From UBA11346 sp038203025 (GTDB lineage: Bacteria > Planctomycetota > UBA11346), in contig JBBREK010000001.1 of the NCBI GenBank assembly GCA_038203025.1, positions 1-64,000 on the forward strand: a DNA stretch of 64,000 nucleotides, given 5' to 3'. Numbering within the stretch: the stretch's first letter is position 1; each line of letters starts with the position of its first letter. Positions 32,428-42,900 of the stretch are shown in pieces. A program made the translations under genes and the position numbers. Under the pieces are notes generated by a model. The model had not been told where the DNA came from, did not search any database, and saw nothing but the letters and a program-made list of their open reading frames with translations.

Positions 32428-33327
32428 GTGACCGGTGAACTGCGCAACAGACTGATTTTCGGGGCGTTTCTTGCCCTCATCGTGTGCGGCCTGGTGGTCG
32501 TGGATGTGCTCAGCACCGGCCGCTGGGGTATCCTCGCCCTTGGTCTCCTGGCCGTGTTGCTGGGCGCGCGCGAGTTCACCCGCCTGGCGCGGGTGCACGC
32601 TGCCAGTGTGCGTCTGGCGCCGATGATCGTCGTCTCGCTGGCGCTGGTCGCCGAGGCGCATCTGCATGTGGGCGGCGCGCTCAGCGGACTGTGGCCCGAG
32701 ACGACGATGCGTCTGGCGTCGGTGCCGCTGGTGCCGCTGCTGCTTGGTGCCGGACTGCTCTGGGCGACGCTGTCGCAAATGGCTTCGCGGGCGCCGACCG
32801 AGCGCTTCTTCGCCAACGTCGGCGGGTCGCTGTTCGGCATGATCTACCTCGGTTTATGCTTCAACCTGCTTGAGCGCCTAGCCATCCTCGGCGAGGTGGG
32901 ACAGCCGGAGCGGGGCATGCAGCTGGTCGCGTGCTTCCTGGTGGCGGTGAAGTGCGGCGACATCGCCGCCTTCGTTGGCGGCAAGACCTTCGGCCGGCAC
33001 AAGATGTGCCCGGCGATCAGCCCGGGTAAGACCTGGGAGGGCTTCGCCTGCAGCTTCGTCGGTTCGGTCGGTGGCACATTGCTGGTCAGTGGATTGTTTG
33101 CGACCTGCCACGTTCCGGTCTTCGCCGGGTGGTGGCAGCCAGTGGTGTGGGGCGTGGTGCTTGGACCGCTCGGCGCGGCCGGCGACCTGGCCGAGAGCTG
33201 CATGAAGCGCGAGGCGGCGATGAAAGACAGCGGCCGGGGTGCGCCCGGCTTCGGCGGCTACCTCGACCTGCTGGATGCCATCATTCTGGCGGCGCCGGTG
33301 GCCTTCCTGCTGGCGCTGGCGCTGTAG
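32428..33327 (+). CDS. cdsA: Phosphatidate cytidylyltransferase (CdsA)
   Basis: Membrane enzyme making CDP-diacylglycerol from phosphatidate and CTP for phospholipid synthesis. 299 residues from the GTG at 32428, with about seven to eight helices. The signature near the C-terminus reads SCMKREAAMKDSGRGAPGFG followed by GYLDLLDA. The K-R-x4-K-D core is intact, but the family's H-G-G and D-R-x-D-S positions read F-G-G and D-L-L-D-A. The stop lies in a four-fold CTGTAG repeat (in-frame TAGs at 33325, 33331, 33337 and 33343). It is divergent from the HU gene. Confidence 0.88.
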   Translation: MTGELRNRLIFGAFLALIVCGLVVVDVLSTGRWGILALGLLAVLLGAREFTRLARVHAASVRLAPMIVVSLALVAEAHLHVGGALSGLWPETTMRLASVPLVPLLLGAGLLWATLSQMASRAPTERFFANVGGSLFGMIYLGLCFNLLERLAILGEVGQPERGMQLVACFLVAVKCGDIAAFVGGKTFGRHKMCPAISPGKTWEGFACSFVGSVGGTLLVSGLFATCHVPVFAGWWQPVVWGVVLGPLGAAGDLAESCMKREAAMKDSGRGAPGFGGYLDLLDAIILAAPVAFLLALAL

Positions 33328-33345
33328 CTGTAGCTGTAGCTGTAG
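33322..33345 (+). repeat. CTGTAG hexamer repeated four times at the cdsA stop
   Basis: Four CTGTAG units give four in-frame TAG codons. The first is the real stop; the others are downstream backups. Confidence 0.9.
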
Positions 33346-33393
33346 CGTCCACTGCGGCTGTTGTGCGCGCCATCTGGCGCTAGGCTCGACGGC

Positions 33394-34854
33394 ATGCGCG
33401 CCCTACCTCTGCTGCTGCTGCTTGTTGCCGTCGCCTGCTCCGCCGCCGAACCCGTGGGCAACATCATCGATGCCCGCATCCAGCGCTTTGAACAGGCGGT
33501 GGAACGGGCCTTCAAGCCGGTGCAGACGCAGCTCGACGGCTGGCGGAGCAAGCGCGCCAAGTCGGCACGCAGCGAGATCACCGCCCTGCTACCGAAGGCC
33601 GGCCCGCGTGACCGCATCTTTATCGCCTACCAGCTGCTGGCGGTGGACCCTGGGCATCGCGCCGCGCGCGAGGTCTACACCCGTCTTGGTCTGACACCGC
33701 CCTTCGATGAGGACGGCAAAGCGGTCGTCGGCACCCGTGCCCCGGCTTGCGACGATCCCGCCACCGTGGCCAAGGCGCTGGACCTGCGCTACCCGCCCTT
33801 CGATGAGGTGACCCACGCCGTCGACCTGCGTGGCAGCGTGGCGGCGCCGTTCTGGAAGAAGCTGGAGGCCGAGCTGACCAGCCTGCGCAAGGATCTGGCG
33901 AAGATCGCCACTGAGCGCGCCGCCGAGCAGGCGGCCAACGCGGTCTACCCGCTGCTCGCCTACTATCAGCCGCGCTCTCCCGAGGTGCAGGCTTACTATG
34001 CCGCGGTCGGCAAGCCGCTGCCGGTCGGTCGGGCCTGGTTCAATCCGGTCGATGCCTGGCTGCTTGACCGCGAACTGGCCGGTCTCGACCCGCTGCGCGC
34101 CATTGGCAAGAATCCCGCGCCGCCGTGGTACGGCAGTGGTGGCGGCGAACTGCCGGCGGTGGTGCCCGGGGCGGCCGTTGAGGTCATCGCCCAGTGGCGC
34201 AGCGGCGCCCGCATCGAGCTGTCTGGCGCCAAGGGGACCGCGGTCGCGTGGACCTTCGCCAAGGGCACGCTCAGCATCCTGCCCGGTGGCCGCCGCGACG
34301 GGGCGGTGGAGACTCAGGTCGATGTCGATCTGTCGAGCGTGGCACTGCCGGTGCGCTGCATGGTGCGCGGGCGCCAGGCCAGTGTCGCCATCGGCGGCAT
34401 TCCGGTGGCGGAGGTGCAGCTGCCGCAGGCGGTGGCGGTGAAGCGCTGGTCGGCCAACGGCATTGAACAGCCGCGCCTGCTGCGCGTGCGCTATCTCGCC
34501 GCCGCGCCCGAGCTCGACCTGCTCGGTGACACCGAGGTGGCGAGCAAGTCGCCAGCCAAGCCACCGGCAGCGCCTGCCGCGCCGGAGTGGATGGACGAGC
34601 GTAGCCGAGCGCTGCTCAAGCCGGTGACCTGCAGCTTCGCCGACGAGCGGGTCGACGAGATCGTCGCCGCCCTCTCGACCATCACCGGCACGCCGTTCCG
34701 CCTTGCCTCGTCAGCCGAACCGCTCGCCGACCTGCCGGTGACGATGACGGCCAAGGACGTGCCGTTGCGCACCGCGCTGGAATGGCTGCATCGCCTCTCG
34801 GAACTGGAAGCCGTGCCGGATGAGCAGGGCTTCAGTCTGGAGTGGAAGCGGTAG
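33394..34854 (+). CDS. Exported protein with a C-terminal STN/secretin-N-like domain
   Basis: 486 residues. A signal peptide (MRALPLLLLLVAVACSAAEP) starts at 33394. The middle region (TPPFDEDGKAVVGTRAPACD, then YYQPRSPEVQAYYAAVGKPL) is of unknown fold. The last ~75 residues (VTCSFADERVDEIVAALSTI, then LPVTMTAKDVPLRTALEWLH) resemble the STN domain that occurs in secretins and TonB-dependent proteins, where it binds a partner in the periplasm. There is no secretin pore domain, so it may be a stand-alone periplasmic adaptor. Confidence 0.65.
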   Translation: MRALPLLLLLVAVACSAAEPVGNIIDARIQRFEQAVERAFKPVQTQLDGWRSKRAKSARSEITALLPKAGPRDRIFIAYQLLAVDPGHRAAREVYTRLGLTPPFDEDGKAVVGTRAPACDDPATVAKALDLRYPPFDEVTHAVDLRGSVAAPFWKKLEAELTSLRKDLAKIATERAAEQAANAVYPLLAYYQPRSPEVQAYYAAVGKPLPVGRAWFNPVDAWLLDRELAGLDPLRAIGKNPAPPWYGSGGGELPAVVPGAAVEVIAQWRSGARIELSGAKGTAVAWTFAKGTLSILPGGRRDGAVETQVDVDLSSVALPVRCMVRGRQASVAIGGIPVAEVQLPQAVAVKRWSANGIEQPRLLRVRYLAAAPELDLLGDTEVASKSPAKPPAAPAAPEWMDERSRALLKPVTCSFADERVDEIVAALSTITGTPFRLASSAEPLADLPVTMTAKDVPLRTALEWLHRLSELEAVPDEQGFSLEWKR

Positions 34855-34880
34855 GGAACGACCGGAACCGCTGGGTCGGG

Positions 34881-34943
34881 CAGGACCGCGGGCTTCAGTC
34901 CGCGAGCGGATCCCGACGCGGGCTGAAGCCCACGGTCCTGGTC
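34881..34943. repeat. REP-like repeat, copy B, long inverted repeat
   Basis: Inverted arms of 24 nt (34881-34904 and 34917-34940, two mismatches) around a 12-nt spacer make a strong cruciform. The right half (34905-34943) is 35/39 identical to copy A at 5894. It lies between two convergent genes and ends nine bases before the ABC-F stop; the words GGTCCTGGTC are repeated at its edge. A bidirectional terminator role is plausible. Confidence 0.85.
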
Positions 34944-34951
34944 GGTCCTGG

Positions 34952-36700
34952 TCAGCCCATTGCTTCCAGCCATTGCGCTTCGCTTGTCTCCAGCTCAGCG
35001 ATGACCACGGCGAGGCGCTGGCCCTGGGTGGCGTCGTAGGTGTGGCCCAGCGAGGCTTCCAGCCCGGTCTTCTCAGCGGTCAATTCAGCGACGCGCTTCT
35101 CCAGCCGTTCAGCCAGGCGCTGCTTCGCCTTGTCCGGCGGCTTGGCGATGGTCTGGGTCTTCGGCTTCTCCTTCGCCTTCGGCGCTGGCGCCTGGCCGTC
35201 GCTTTCGGCCTCCAGCTGTGCGAGGTATTCACCGTAGCCGCCAGGGAACAGGCTGAAGGTGCCATTGCCCACTTCGATCAGCCTGGTCGCCACGCGGTCG
35301 GTGAACGAACGGTCGTGGCTGGTGAACAGCACGGTGCCGGGGAAGGCGACCAGCGCGTCGGCCAACGCCTCCACCGTTTCGACGTCGAGATGGTTGGTCG
35401 GCTCATCGAGCAGCAGCACGTCGTACCTGCCAAGCAGCAGGCCGCCCAGGCACAGTCGCGCGCGCTCGCCGCCGGATAGTATGCCGACCCGCTTCTTCAG
35501 GTCGTCGGGGCGGAAGAGCAGGGCGCCGGCCAGGTCGAGGACCTCTTGGCGCGGCGGGTTCTGTCCCGGCGCCTCGCGGGCGCAGCGGAACAGATGATCC
35601 TCGGCGATCATGTCGGCGCTGAAGGCGGTGTAGACGTCCTGGGCGTAGAGCGCCACGCGCAGTCCGGTGGCCCAGCGGAAGGTGCCCGCGATCGGCGTCA
35701 GCTGCCCGGCCAGGGTGCGCAGCACGGTGGTCTTGCCCTGGCCATTGTCGCCGAGCACGGCGCAGCGGAAACCGCGGTCGAGATCGACGTGGTCGCAGGT
35801 GGCGACAGTGCGGCTGCCGTAGCCGACCGCCAGGGCGTCACACTGCAGCGCCCAGCCCTTGCGCGTCTCGCAGGCCGGGATGCGGATGCGCGGATCGGGG
35901 TCGTCGCTCTCGATGTCGAGGAACTGGCCCTGCAGCTTTTCCAGCTCCTTGGCCTTGGACGAGGCGCGCGTCGCGGTGCTGGCGCGGGCCTTGTTGCGGG
36001 CGACGAAGTCCTCCAGCTGGCGGCTTTTGGCGGCGAGGTTGGCATTGGTCGCGGCGTCGGCGGCGCGGCGTTCGGTCTTGGCGGTTAGCCAGGCCTGCAC
36101 CCGGCCGGGGAAGCGGCTGATGCGACCGCCCGCCACTTCGATGGTCTGCGGGCAGGTGCGTTCGAGGAAGCCACGGTCGTGCGAGACGATCAGCCAGCCG
36201 CCACGGAAGCCGGCAAGGAAGCGCTCCAGCAGCATGAGCGTGCGCAGGTCAAGGTAGTTGGTCGGTTCGTCGAGCACCAGCAGATCGGGCTCACGCAGCA
36301 GCATGGCGCACAGGCGCAGGCGGGTCTGCCAGCCGCCCGACAGCGACTCGGCCGGCAGGTCGAGCGTGTCGTTGAAAACGTGGAAGTCGGCGGCGAGCTG
36401 GGCGCAGGCCCAGTCGGCCTGGCCGGTGACGCGTTCGAGGTAGGCCAGGGCGGTCTCGCTGGCCTCGAAACGCTCATCCTGGCGCAGCCAGGCGATGCGG
36501 GCGTGGTCGCGGATGATGACCTTGCCGGCATCGAGTTCCTCCTGGCCGAGCAGCAGGCGCAGCAGGGTCGACTTGCCGCAGCCGTTTCGCCCGATCACGG
36601 CGATGCGGTCACGCTCGTCGATCTCCAGGTCGGCCCCGTCGAGGATGTCCTTGGACCCGTAGGCCTTGTGCAGGTCGAGTGCTTTGAGGATCCAGCTCAT
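34952..36700 (-). CDS. ABC-F family ATPase
   Basis: 582-residue soluble protein with two ABC domains and no membrane segment. Walker A motifs are GRNGCGKST and GDNGQGKTT, signatures LSGGW and LSGGERARL, and Walker B with EPT follow both (LLVLDEPTNYLD, LLLDEPTNHLD). A charged linker (~240-270) and a C-terminal Lys/Glu/Ala coiled coil (~520-582) match Uup/EttA-type proteins that act on ribosomes. Subfamily cannot be fixed from sequence alone. The ndvB gene starts 261 bp away and divergently. Confidence 0.93.
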   Translation of the reverse strand: MSWILKALDLHKAYGSKDILDGADLEIDERDRIAVIGRNGCGKSTLLRLLLGQEELDAGKVIIRDHARIAWLRQDERFEASETALAYLERVTGQADWACAQLAADFHVFNDTLDLPAESLSGGWQTRLRLCAMLLREPDLLVLDEPTNYLDLRTLMLLERFLAGFRGGWLIVSHDRGFLERTCPQTIEVAGGRISRFPGRVQAWLTAKTERRAADAATNANLAAKSRQLEDFVARNKARASTATRASSKAKELEKLQGQFLDIESDDPDPRIRIPACETRKGWALQCDALAVGYGSRTVATCDHVDLDRGFRCAVLGDNGQGKTTVLRTLAGQLTPIAGTFRWATGLRVALYAQDVYTAFSADMIAEDHLFRCAREAPGQNPPRQEVLDLAGALLFRPDDLKKRVGILSGGERARLCLGGLLLGRYDVLLLDEPTNHLDVETVEALADALVAFPGTVLFTSHDRSFTDRVATRLIEVGNGTFSLFPGGYGEYLAQLEAESDGQAPAPKAKEKPKTQTIAKPPDKAKQRLAERLEKRVAELTAEKTGLEASLGHTYDATQGQRLAVVIAELETSEAQWLEAMG

Positions 36701-36753
36701 GCGGGGGGAAGACGTACAGGGGGTTCGGCGGCACGCCAGCCATGGGAAGGCAA

Positions 36754-36863
36754 AGGCGGAAGGCGGAAGGCGGAAGGCGGAAGGAGGAAGGCGGATAGAG
36801 TTGCTGCGCGCACGACTCCGATTGGGCGCTTGTGGTCATTTCTTCTCCCTTCCGCCTTCCGTC
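36754..36863. repeat. Heptamer direct repeats with distal inverted arm
   Basis: AGGCGGA-type heptamers run in tandem from about 36754 to 36795 in the ABC-F/ndvB divergent gap. The related CCCTTCCGCCTTCCGTC (36847-36863) is the reverse complement, so the region could form a long hairpin. No gene seen here. Confidence 0.75.
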
Positions 36864-36961
36864 TATGGGGGGGAATGACTGATTGTAGCCACGTGGAAAA
36901 TCCCGATGATTTTACTACCTGTTGCACCTTCGTGCAGGAGACCGGACCAGGAGACGTCGAC

Positions 36962-39900
36962 ATGACCTCAGCCCCGCGCGCCTCGATCCCTGCCAGCCTC
37001 CCCGTCGAGGTGGTCAGTGGAGATGCGCTGTTGCGGGCCGAGATCTACAGCGTCGAGCAGATGGAGGGCCACGCCCGCCGCCTGGCGACCTGGCACCGGG
37101 TCGACCGCGGGGGCTGGGGCAGTCCGCTGCTCGACCGTCTCGGCGCCAACCGCGTCGCCCTCGTCCAGGTCATCGACCGGCTGCGCGCCGCCCCCGACCG
37201 CGCCCTGGTCCCGGCTGCCGACTGGCTGCTCGACAATCAGTACCTCATTCTCGACCAGATCACCACCGTCCGCACCCACCTGCCGCGCGGCTACAGCCGC
37301 GAGCTGCCGCGCCTGACAGTGGGCGATCCGACCGGCATGCCGCGGGTTTACGGCCTCGCCCTAGAGTACATCGCGCACGGCGATGCGCACGTCGATGCTG
37401 AGGGCATCGGGCGTTTCGTCGGCGCCTACCAGGAGTCGGTCAGCCTGACCATGGGCGAGCTGTGGGCAGTGCCGATCATGCTGCGCCTGGCGCTGATCGA
37501 GAACCTGCGCCGCATCGCCACCCGGGTGGATACGGCCCAGTGCCGGCGCGAGTCGGCGGCGGCCTGGGCGGTGCGCTTCGTACAGGCCGCCGAGCTGAAC
37601 CCCAGTTCGCTGGTCGTCGCCATCGCCGACCTGGCCAAAGAGAGCAAGCTCGAACCGGCCTTCGTCGGCGAGCTACAGCGCCGATTGCTCGGCCAGCATC
37701 CGGGAGTCGGACTGGTTCTGCAGTGGCTGGAGCAGCGCCTCGGCGAGCGTCGCCAGACGGTCGCTGACCAGGTGCGCCTCGATCACCAGGACCAGGCCGC
37801 CGATCGCATCGCCGTGGCCAACGCCATCACCAGCCTGCGTGGCATGGGGGCGATCGACTGGAAGGAGTTCGTCGAGCGCATCAGCGCAGTTGAGGCGGTA
37901 TTGCGCGAGGATCCGACGGGGATCTACGAGGCGATGGATTTCGCCTCGCGCGACCTCTACCGTCACGAGGTCGAGCAGATCGCTCGCCGTTGCCGGGCCG
38001 AGGGGGCCGAGGCGCAGCAGGCGGTGGCGCGGGCGGCGATCTCGCTGGCCTCCGGTGCCAATGCCTCTGCCAGCACGGACCCTGACCGGCCGCCGCGCGG
38101 CCATGTCGGCTGGTGGCTGGTCGACGGCGGCCGCCGTGAGCTGGAGGAGCGCCTCGCCGGATCGTACGGACTGCGTCATCCGCGCGGTCACGGGCCGCGA
38201 CCGCTGCGTACGTATCTCGTGCCCATCGTCCTGCTTACCGTGCTGGCCACTGCCGCCGCTGTGGTGGCCGCAGGCGGCCTGACGATGCCTGTCGGCCTGG
38301 CCATCTGCTTGGCCGTGCTGCTGCTGCCGCTGGCCTGCCAGGCGGGCAAGACGCTGATCGACTGGATGACCACCAGACTGGTGGCGCCGCGTCAACTGCC
38401 ACGGCTCGATTTCGCCCAGGGCATCCCGGCGGAATGGCGCACCGTCGTGGCGGTGCCGACGCTGGTGCGCACGAGGCGCGACCTCGACAGCGTGGTCGAG
38501 GGCCTGGAGGTGCGCGCCCTGGCCAACGAGGACGATCATCTCGTCTTCGTGCTGCTCAGCGATTTCGGTGACGCCGCCGCCAAGGAGCAGCCCGGCGATG
38601 CAATCGTGCTGCAGCACGCGGCCACCGTGCTGACCGCGCTCAACGATCGCCACCGGCGCGCTGACGGCCGCGACCGTTTCCTGCTGCTGCATCGCGACCG
38701 CATGTGGAACCCGCGCGAGGGCGTGTGGATGGGGCAGGAACGCAAGCGCGGCAAGATCGAGGATCTCAACCGCCTGCTTCTGCACGGCGATGTCGCCGCC
38801 TTTACCACCACGCTCGGCGATGTCGGGGTTCTGCAGGGGGCCAGGCTGGTGCTGGTGCTCGATACCGACACCCGTCTGCCGCGCGATGCCGCCCGGCGCA
38901 TGGCCGGGGCCATGGCCCATCCGCTGAACCGGCCGCGCCTGGATCCGGCGACCCGTACGGTGAGTGGCGGCCACGCCGTGCTGCAGCCGCGCGCTGCGGT
39001 GTCGATGAGCAGCAGCGGACGCTCGTGGTACGCCTCGCTGTGGGCCGGCGACGCCGGCATCGATCCCTATACCCGCGCGGTCTCCGACGTTTACCAGGAC
39101 CTCTTCGATCAGGGCTCGTTCGTCGGCAAAGGCATCTACGACCTGCGCGCCTTCTCGGCCTCATTGGCCGACCGTTTCCCCGACAACGCCATCCTGTCGC
39201 ACGACCTGATCGAGGGCAGCTACGCCCGCTCCGGCCTGCTCAGCGACGTGGTTGTGGTCGAAGACCATCCGGCCACCTACCTCGCCGACATGGCGCGACG
39301 CATGCGCTGGGTGCGTGGCGACTGGCAGCTGCTGCCGTGGCTGCTGCCGCGTACGCCGACCGCCCGCGGCTGGGCACGCAATCAACTCAACGCCTTGGCG
39401 CGCTGGAAACTGATCGATAATCTGCGCCGCAGTCTGGTGGCTCCGGCCAGTCTCGCCGCGTTGCTGTTGGCGTGGACCTGCCTGCCGGCGGCCGGCGCGA
39501 TCGCCATCGCCCTGGTGGTCGCGGCGGTGACGGCGCTGCCGGTGGTGCTGTCAGCCGCCAGCGGACTGTCCGGTGATAACCGCCTGCGCGTCCGGCTCGG
39601 CCTGGTGGTCTCTGGTGGCATGCGCGGCCTGGCCGCCGGCCTCGCCGGCATCGCCTTCCTGCCATTCGAGGCTGCCCGCACCATCGACGCCGTGCTGCGC
39701 ACCCTGTGGCGACTGGTCATATCACGCCGGCATCTGCTGCGCTGGCAGACTGCCAGCGATGCCGAACGGCTCGCTGCCACCGGCCTGGCCGGCATCTCCG
39801 GCGCGATGGCGGTGGCCCCGTTGCTTGGTTTCACCGTGGCGCTACTCGCCCTGTTGCGGCCCGGACTGGCGCCGGCTGTGCTGCCCTTTGCCGTGTTGTG

Positions 39901-42900
39901 GTTGGCCGCTCCGGTGCTCGCCTGGCTGCTGTCACGTCGACCTGCCGTCGCTGCCCAGGCTCGATTGGGTGAGGGCGATCGCAGCTATCTGCTGCGCACC
40001 GCCAGACGTACCTGGCAGTACTTCGCCGATCTGGTCAACGAATCCGGTCGCTGGCTGCCGCCGGACAATCTGCAGATGCAGCCCCGCCGTGTGGTCGCCG
40101 GCCGCACCTCGCCGACCAACATCGGCCTTGCCCTGCTCGCCGATCTCACGGCCCACGATTTTGGCTGGCTCGGCAGCCGGGCGCTGCTCGACCGCGTCGG
40201 GCGCGAACTGGACTCGATCGAATCGCTGGAGCGCTGTCGTGGACATCTGCTCAACTGGTACGACACCGCTACCGGCGAGGCGATGCATCCACGCTACGTC
40301 TCCACCGTCGATAGCGGCAACCTGGCCGGGCACCTGCTGATCCTCGCTGCCGGCCTGCGCGAACTGGCCGGCAGCAAGGTCGATCGCGTCGCGCGGCTGC
40401 GCGGCTGCGTCGTCACGGTCGAGTTGGCCGCCGAGGCCATGCCGGCCCAGCGCGACGAACTCACCGCCCTCGCCGTCCGGTTGCGCGCCGCTGAGGCTGC
40501 GTTGCCGATCGACGAGGCCGTTGTCCTGCTGACCCGTCTTGCCGCTTCCAGCGACGGCGACGGCCGGACCTGGGCCTCGGCCGCCGCCGCCGAGCTGACC
40601 ACGCACCGTGATGAGCTGGCCGTGCTGGCGCCTGGCGCCGAGGTGCTGGAACTGCGGCGGATCGCCGCCGGCCAGGGGCCGGGGGCAGCCTGCGCGGCTG
40701 ACCTGATCGCCGATGCCGAGCGCCTCGCTGCCCGCGCCCAGACCTTCGCCCTGGGCATGGAATGGGCATTCTTGCTCGATTTGGGCAGCAAGCTGTTCAG
40801 CACCGGCTACCACCTCGACGCGGCGCGCCTCGACCGCAGCGGCTACGACCTGTTGGCCAGCGAGAGCCGGCTGACCTCGTATGTCGCGGTGGCGGGCGGA
40901 CGCGTCGATCAGGAGCACTGGTTCCGCCTTGGTCGCCTGCTCGTGCGCACGCCGTCCGGCCCGGTACTGGCGTCGTGGAGCGGCACGATGTTCGAGTACC
41001 TCATGCCCCTGCTGGTGATGCCCGAGGAGCCGGGCAGCCTGCTGCACGCCTCGGCGGAGACGGCGGTGGCCGAGCAGATCCGCCACGGCGATGCCCTTGG
41101 CATCCCCTGGGGCATCACCGAGTCGGCCTACTACGCCACCGATGCCGCCCTCAACTGGCAGTACCGCGCTTTCGGCGTGCCCGGCCTCGGACTCAACCGC
41201 AGCCTCGCCGACGATCCGGTGGTGGCGCCCTACGCCTCGGCCCTCGCCCTGCTGATCGCACCACTGGCGGCGCTGCGCAACCTGCGCCGTCTTGATGGTC
41301 TCGGCGCCTGCGGCCTCTACGGCTTCTACGAGGCGGTCGATTTCACCACTTCGCGTATGCCTACTGGCGAGCAGTATGTGGTCATCCCCTCGTGGATGGC
41401 TCACCATCAGGGCATGAGCCTGCTGGCCTGCGGCCACGTCCTGCTCGGCGCGCCGATGCACCGCCGCTTCCTCGCTGACCGGCGCCTGCAGGCCCATCAG
41501 TTGCTGCTGCAGGAACGTCCGGTGGTCGGCGGCGACATCAACGTGTTACGTCCAGTCGACGGCCCGGCGCAGCGCGCCGAGATCGACACCAGTCTCAACG
41601 TCATCATCGATCCGGCCGCCGGCCCGCCGCAGGTACAGCTGCTCTCGAATGGCCGCTACCACGTCATGGTCACGGCCGCCGGCGGTGGCTACAGCCGCTG
41701 GGGCGACATCGCCCTGACCCGCTGGCGCGAGGACGCCACCCGCGACCACTGGGGTCAGGCCTGCTACCTGCGCGACACCGAGTCGAAGGCGGTGTGGACG
41801 GCGACCTGCCAGCCGCTCGGCGGGCTGCCCAAGGGCCACGAGGCGGTGTTCACCCAGGCCCGCGCAGAGTTCCGCCGCATCGACGGCGAGATCGCCTCGC
41901 ACCTGGAGATTGCGGTGTCGTCCGAGGACGACGTCGAGCTGCGCCGCCTGACCCTGGCCAATCGCGGCGAGCGCGTCCGTCACATCGAGATCACCACCTG
42001 CGCCGAGCCCGTGCTGGCGCCGGTTGGCGCTGACATGGCGCATCCCGCCTTCTCCAAGCTCTCGGTGCAGACCGAGGCGGCGCCCGAGCACGACGCGGTG
42101 CTCGCCACTCGACGGCCGCGCCAGGACGGCGAGGCTCGGGTGTGGCTGGCCCACGCCCTGGTGGCACGTAGCGGCGGTGGCAACCTGAGCTGGGAGACCG
42201 ACCGCGAGCGCTTCCTCGGCCGCACCCGCACCCAGGCCGATCCCCAGGCTCTCGACGGCGCGGCGCGGGCGCTGAGCGGCACGGTCGGCGCGGTCATCGA
42301 TCCGGTGTTGGCGCTGCGCCGGACGGTCAGCATCCCGCCCGGCAGCCACGTCGTCATCGACCTGATCGCTGCCGTCGCCTCGTCGCGCGCCGAGGCCTTG
42401 GCGCTGTGCGACCGCTATCGCGACGTCAATCTCGCCAGTCGCGCCTACGAGCTGTCGCAGACGCATGGCCAGGTGGTGCTCGCCCAGCTCGGCGCCACCG
42501 ACGTCGATGCCCAGGTCTTCGCCCGTCTGGCCGGCGCCCTGGTCTTCGCCGGGGCGTCGCGTCGCGCCTCTGATGTCGCCATCCGCCGCAACCTCGCGCA
42601 GCGATCGAGTCTGTGGCGCTTCGGCATCTCCGGCGACCTCCCCATCTGCCTGGTACGGGTCGCCGACAGCCACCGCATCGACCTGCTGCGGCAGCTGCTG
42701 CGCGCTCACGCCTGGTGGCGGGTCAAGGGCTTGGCAGTCGACCTAGTGGTGCTGATCGAGGATCCCTCGGTGTACCGCCAGGAGGTCTCCGACCTGGTCC
42801 TGGGTGTGATCGCATCCAGCCCCGATGCCGGATTTGTCGACCGCTCCGGTGGCGTGTTCGTCCGCCGCACCGACCAGACCACCGAAGAAGACCGGCTGCT

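Noticed and set aside
36179..36961. Extension of the ndvB frame upstream by about 260 codons
   Set aside because: It runs antisense through the ABC-F gene and a repeat array, has no family similarity, and the ATG at 36962 has a good Shine-Dalgarno.
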